From Glaciozyma antarctica PI12 (lineage: Eukaryota > Basidiomycota > Microbotryomycetes > Kriegeriales > Camptobasidiaceae): DNA of 64,000 bases. The stretch spans positions 554,079-618,078 of the forward strand of contig KZ627157.1 in NCBI GenBank assembly GCA_002917775.1. The letters are read 5' to 3'. A program made the translations under genes and the position numbers. The number at the start of each line of letters is the position of its first letter. Position 1 is the stretch's first letter. Below are positions 61,402 through 64,000 of the stretch, one piece after another. The notes under the pieces are model-generated. The model did no database searches, was not told the origin of the DNA, and worked only from the letters and a program-made list of their open reading frames with translations.

Positions 61402-63140
61402 ATGCACCTCCCGTCTTCCCCCACACTCCTTGTCAACGCCCTGCTGGTCGGGGTGGAGGGCTCCTTCTCCGTCCTCATCAGCGACTCACACATCGTCTCT
61501 ATCACCCCCTCCTCCTCGCCACCGCCCCTCCTCCCCGCAAACGGCGAACTCATCGACCTCCACTCCTCCTCCTTCGTCGGCCCCTCTCTGATCGACTCGC
61601 ACGTCCACTTCACGGCCTGGACGCTCAACCTCAAGCGGTTCGACACCTCGAGCGCCAACTCGGCGCACGAAGTCGCAGAGATCGTACGGGCTCAAGCCGC
61701 GCTGCCGACGGAGGACCCGCTTGAACCTATCGTTGGGAGGGACTACCGCGTTGGCAAGTGGCTTGACATCGAGGACATGACGGCGCAGCTCCTCGATGGA
61801 GTCGTCGCACCTGGGAGGCCGGTCGCAATCATCAGTGGCGACCTGCATGCGATGTGGTGTAATTCGTCCGCTCTGGAGATGCTGGGCTTCGATAGGACGC
61901 GCGCGGGGGTGCTGAGGGAGAAGGACGCGTTCAAAGCGACGGGGAAGCTCAACGATGTCAGTGATGATGAGCTCGACAAGCAGATTGCCGACGCTGGGAG
62001 GCAGGCTGCGTGAGTCCTTTCGCGCCCGCCAGGAGCAGGACCTTGAGCTAACCCTCCGTCGCAGAGCGCAAGGAGTCACCAAGATTGTCGAGTTCGAGAT
62101 GAAGCACAACCTCCCGACCTGGACTCGTCGAGTGCGGGACAAAGGGTTCCGCTCGCTTCGGGTACACTGTGGCATGTACGAGGAGCATATCAACGACGCG
62201 GTTTCGGCGGGCCTGAAGAGCGGGGACGAGATTCCTGGTGGACTCGGCCTCCTCACCGTCGGTCCTTACAAGATCATCACGGTGCGCCTTCTATTCGCTC
62301 CCTCAGCGCGACGCGACTGACGTTTCGCTGGACAGGACGGCTCTCTCGGAACTCGCACTGCTTACTGCCACGCGCCGTACCCAGACACTGAAGATTACGG
62401 TCTCTGGATCTACCCCGAGTGCGTCACATCCCTTCCAGGCTTCGTGTCATCAGAGCTGATGGAGCATCGCAGCAAAACCTTGCGCGAGATGGCCACCTTC
62501 GCCACTTCGCACAACTTCACCCTCGCAGTCCACGGCATCGGAGACAAGGCAAACTCGCTCGTCCTAGAGACTTTCGCGGCTCTCGATCCTCCTCCTCTCG
62601 CCGGATCCTCGATCGAGCACGCTCAGCTCCTCTCCTGGTCGGACCTCCCCCTCTTCAAATCGCTCAACCTCGTCGCCTCAGTCCAGCCCGAGCACCTCAA
62701 CGACGACAAGGAGCTCGCCGATCGTTTTTGGGCTGGACGAACCGAGCGTGCCTTCGCCTACCAGAGTCTGCTCGACCAAGGCATTCCGCTCGTTCTCGGA
62801 TCGGACGCTCCAGTCGCTCCACTCGAGCCGTGGGGAGCTATGGCAGCTGCTATCTCCCGCGAGCGAGCAGGAGAGGAGGATACGGGAGCGTGGCATCCAG
62901 AGCAGCGCATCTCCAAGCTGGCGGCGTACGAGGCTTCGACGGGAGGACGAGCGGGGATCGCCGTGGGGGACGTCGCCGACCTGTGTATCACGAAGGTACG
63001 TCGATATCTACATCGCTGTCGCCTGAGCTGACTTTGGTCCTTCACTCCAGCGTGATCCGCTTGATCCCACCGTCGGCGCGAAGGAGCTGCGAGGAATGGA
63101 GGTCGTCGGGACGATGGTTGGGGGGGAACTGGACCTATAG
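61402..63140 (+). CDS. YtcJ-like metal-dependent amidohydrolase
   Basis: About 525 residues, few introns, ATG 61402 (MHLPSSPTLLVNALLVG) to TAG 63138-63140. It has the amidohydrolase-3 layout: a beta-sandwich start (NGELIDLHSSSFVGPSLIDS), the first metal motif DSHVHFTAW, GDLHAMWCNSSALEMLG typical of YtcJ, EFEMKHNLPTW, the TVGPYKIITDGSLGTRTAYC segment, FTLAVHGIGDKANSLVLETF with the metal His, SSIEHAQLL, VASVQPEHLNDD and VLGSDAPVAPLEPWG with the catalytic Asp, ending in a beta-strand GTMVGGELDL. Substrate is unknown; homologues include exoenzyme-like N-substituted amide hydrolases. No signal peptide, so probably cytosolic. Confidence 0.9.
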
Positions 63141-63376
63141 AGCTCTGTGACGCGTCGTATTTATCGCGTAGATATGCTATGAACTCAGCTCTGAGAGAGG
63201 AAGGAAGGGAAGGCGAGTTGAGTTGCGAAGGTCAGGAGCTGCAGAGAGGAGGTCCCTCCCACCGAACGCGCGCCTGCTCTCCTCTTACAAGTCGTCGACA
63301 AGTTGCACAAGTTGTCTCCTTCTCACTCACGTCTCCGTAGTCTGCCTCAATCGCAGCTACAGAGCACTCTCTTGAG

Positions 63377-64000
63377 ATGGTGAGTAGCTTAGCCCCCGGC
63401 ACCGTCACTCAACTCACCTGCTCCCTCCAGTCCAACCTCCTTCGCCGAGCTTCAACCCAACAACACCAGCAGCAACAGCCTTCCAACAACAGCTCCGGCT
63501 CACCCTCTCGCCTGTCCTCCTCTCCCTCGTCGAACAGCTCGCGCTTCACTCAGGCCTCGTCCTATGGAGCTGGAGGTGGGGGTGGGGGCGGAGCAGGCTC
63601 TCGGGGAAGCAGCGAGGGGATCTCTATGAGTGCGGACCCACTGGATTACTACGTCAAGCAGGATAGGATCGGTGAGTCCTGGTGCTTGGCCGACCGGGCG
63701 GGGTGGGGCCTTCGTGCTGTGGGCGCGCGCGGGAGTTGAGGTTGAGCGTGCGGGTGGGAGCCTGCGGACTGGATGTGGGCTGTTTGGAGGTGCTTGCTGA
63801 GCTGTGGAGCCTAGCATTGTGCGAGGGACGAACAGGACAGTCACTCACCCCTCTCTACTCTCTCCAGGCAAGGGATCATTCGGGGAGGTCTTCAAGGGCT
63901 ATGCGAAGCGAACGCAGCGCGCGGTGGCTATCAAGGGTCAGTCAATATGCTGCTGTGCGTGACGTGCAAGCTAACGTGGCGTGCAGTCATCGACTTGGAA
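63377..64000 (+). CDS. GCK/Ste20-family protein kinase, 5' part (cut by window end)
   Basis: The ATG at 63377-63379 is immediately followed by an intron; exon 2 reads SNLLRRASTQQHQQQQPSNN, a Ser/Gln-rich leader, then a Gly run and SADPLDYYVKQDRIG. The next exon gives KGSFGEVFKGYAKRTQRAVA with the Gly-rich loop GKGSFGEV, and IK plus VIDLE holds the VAIK lysine. This sequence, DPLDYYVKQDRIGKGSFGEV, is typical of GCK-III kinases (STK24/25, fungal Kic1/Nak1/Sid1/Don3), which act in polarity, septation and mating morphogenesis. The gene runs off the right edge, so activation loop and C-terminus are unseen. Confidence 0.85.

Overview
The window is nuclear DNA of a compact, GC-rich, intron-rich fungus. 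Genes lie on both strands at roughly one per 2.2 kb. Most are cut by many introns of about 45-75 nt that begin GTGCG/GTGAG/GTACG, carry a CTGAC/CTGAT-like branch point 8-20 nt before the acceptor, and end in CAG. Strong G/C preference at third codon positions, the intron style and the gene set (RRS1, class IV chitin synthase, KAR5, TOF1, CAF120, MIM1 and others) fit a basidiomycete yeast, most likely Pucciniomycotina/Sporidiobolales (Rhodotorula/Rhodosporidium-like). The genus is inference. I saw no transposon, LTR or virus-like element, CRISPR array, tRNA or rRNA gene.

Layout. 1-1000: non-coding with degenerate direct repeats. 1.0-3.75 kb (-): unnamed Cys-rich, Pro-rich protein. 3.75-5.36 kb: no convincing gene. 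5.4-6.9 kb (+): SMC5/6 subunit NSE1. 7.1-8.4 kb (-): thioredoxin-PITH protein, divergent from KAR5 (+, 8.5-10.8 kb). 10.95-13.7 kb (+): two tandem TLC-domain membrane proteins. 13.8-15.1 kb (-): BRCT protein, divergent from an unknown acidic protein (+). 16.4-19.9 kb: MIM1 (-) and PAM18/TIM14 (+), two mitochondrial import factors sharing a 73-bp promoter gap. 20-23 kb (-): pentatricopeptide protein. 23.3-28.9 kb (-): PH-domain CAF120-like protein. 29.1-33.2 kb: RVB2 (-) divergent from TRM6 (+). 33.3 kb (+): small acidic protein. 34-36.9 kb: GOS1 (-) divergent from an F-box protein (+). 37-42.9 kb (-): MetAP2, RPL34, DPM3, RRS1. 43.1 kb (+): SmF. 44.3-48.8 kb (+): TOF1. 49-53.9 kb (-): class IV chitin synthase. 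54.5-56.3 kb (+): Csm1/Pcs1-like protein. 56.5-59.5 kb (+): long-chain acyl-CoA synthetase. 60.1-60.9 kb (+): secreted Gly/Ser/Tyr-rich protein. 61.4-63.1 kb (+): YtcJ-like amidohydrolase. 63.4 kb to the edge (+): 5' part of a GCK/Ste20 kinase.

The genes are mostly core eukaryotic functions (translation, tRNA modification, splicing, chromatin and replication, secretion, mitochondrial import, cell wall) and not a dedicated cluster. The more unusual points are: a MIM1 homologue with an enormous acidic N-terminal extension; an exact 126-bp in-frame duplication in the CAF120-like gene; a tandem TLC pair whose second copy shows no ATG; an unnamed multi-CxxC protein; and a recurring pattern of small lesions (short indels or in-frame TAG) in otherwise well-conserved host genes. 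That pattern may be sequence error or real variation. I found no clear candidate for a wholly new biological system.
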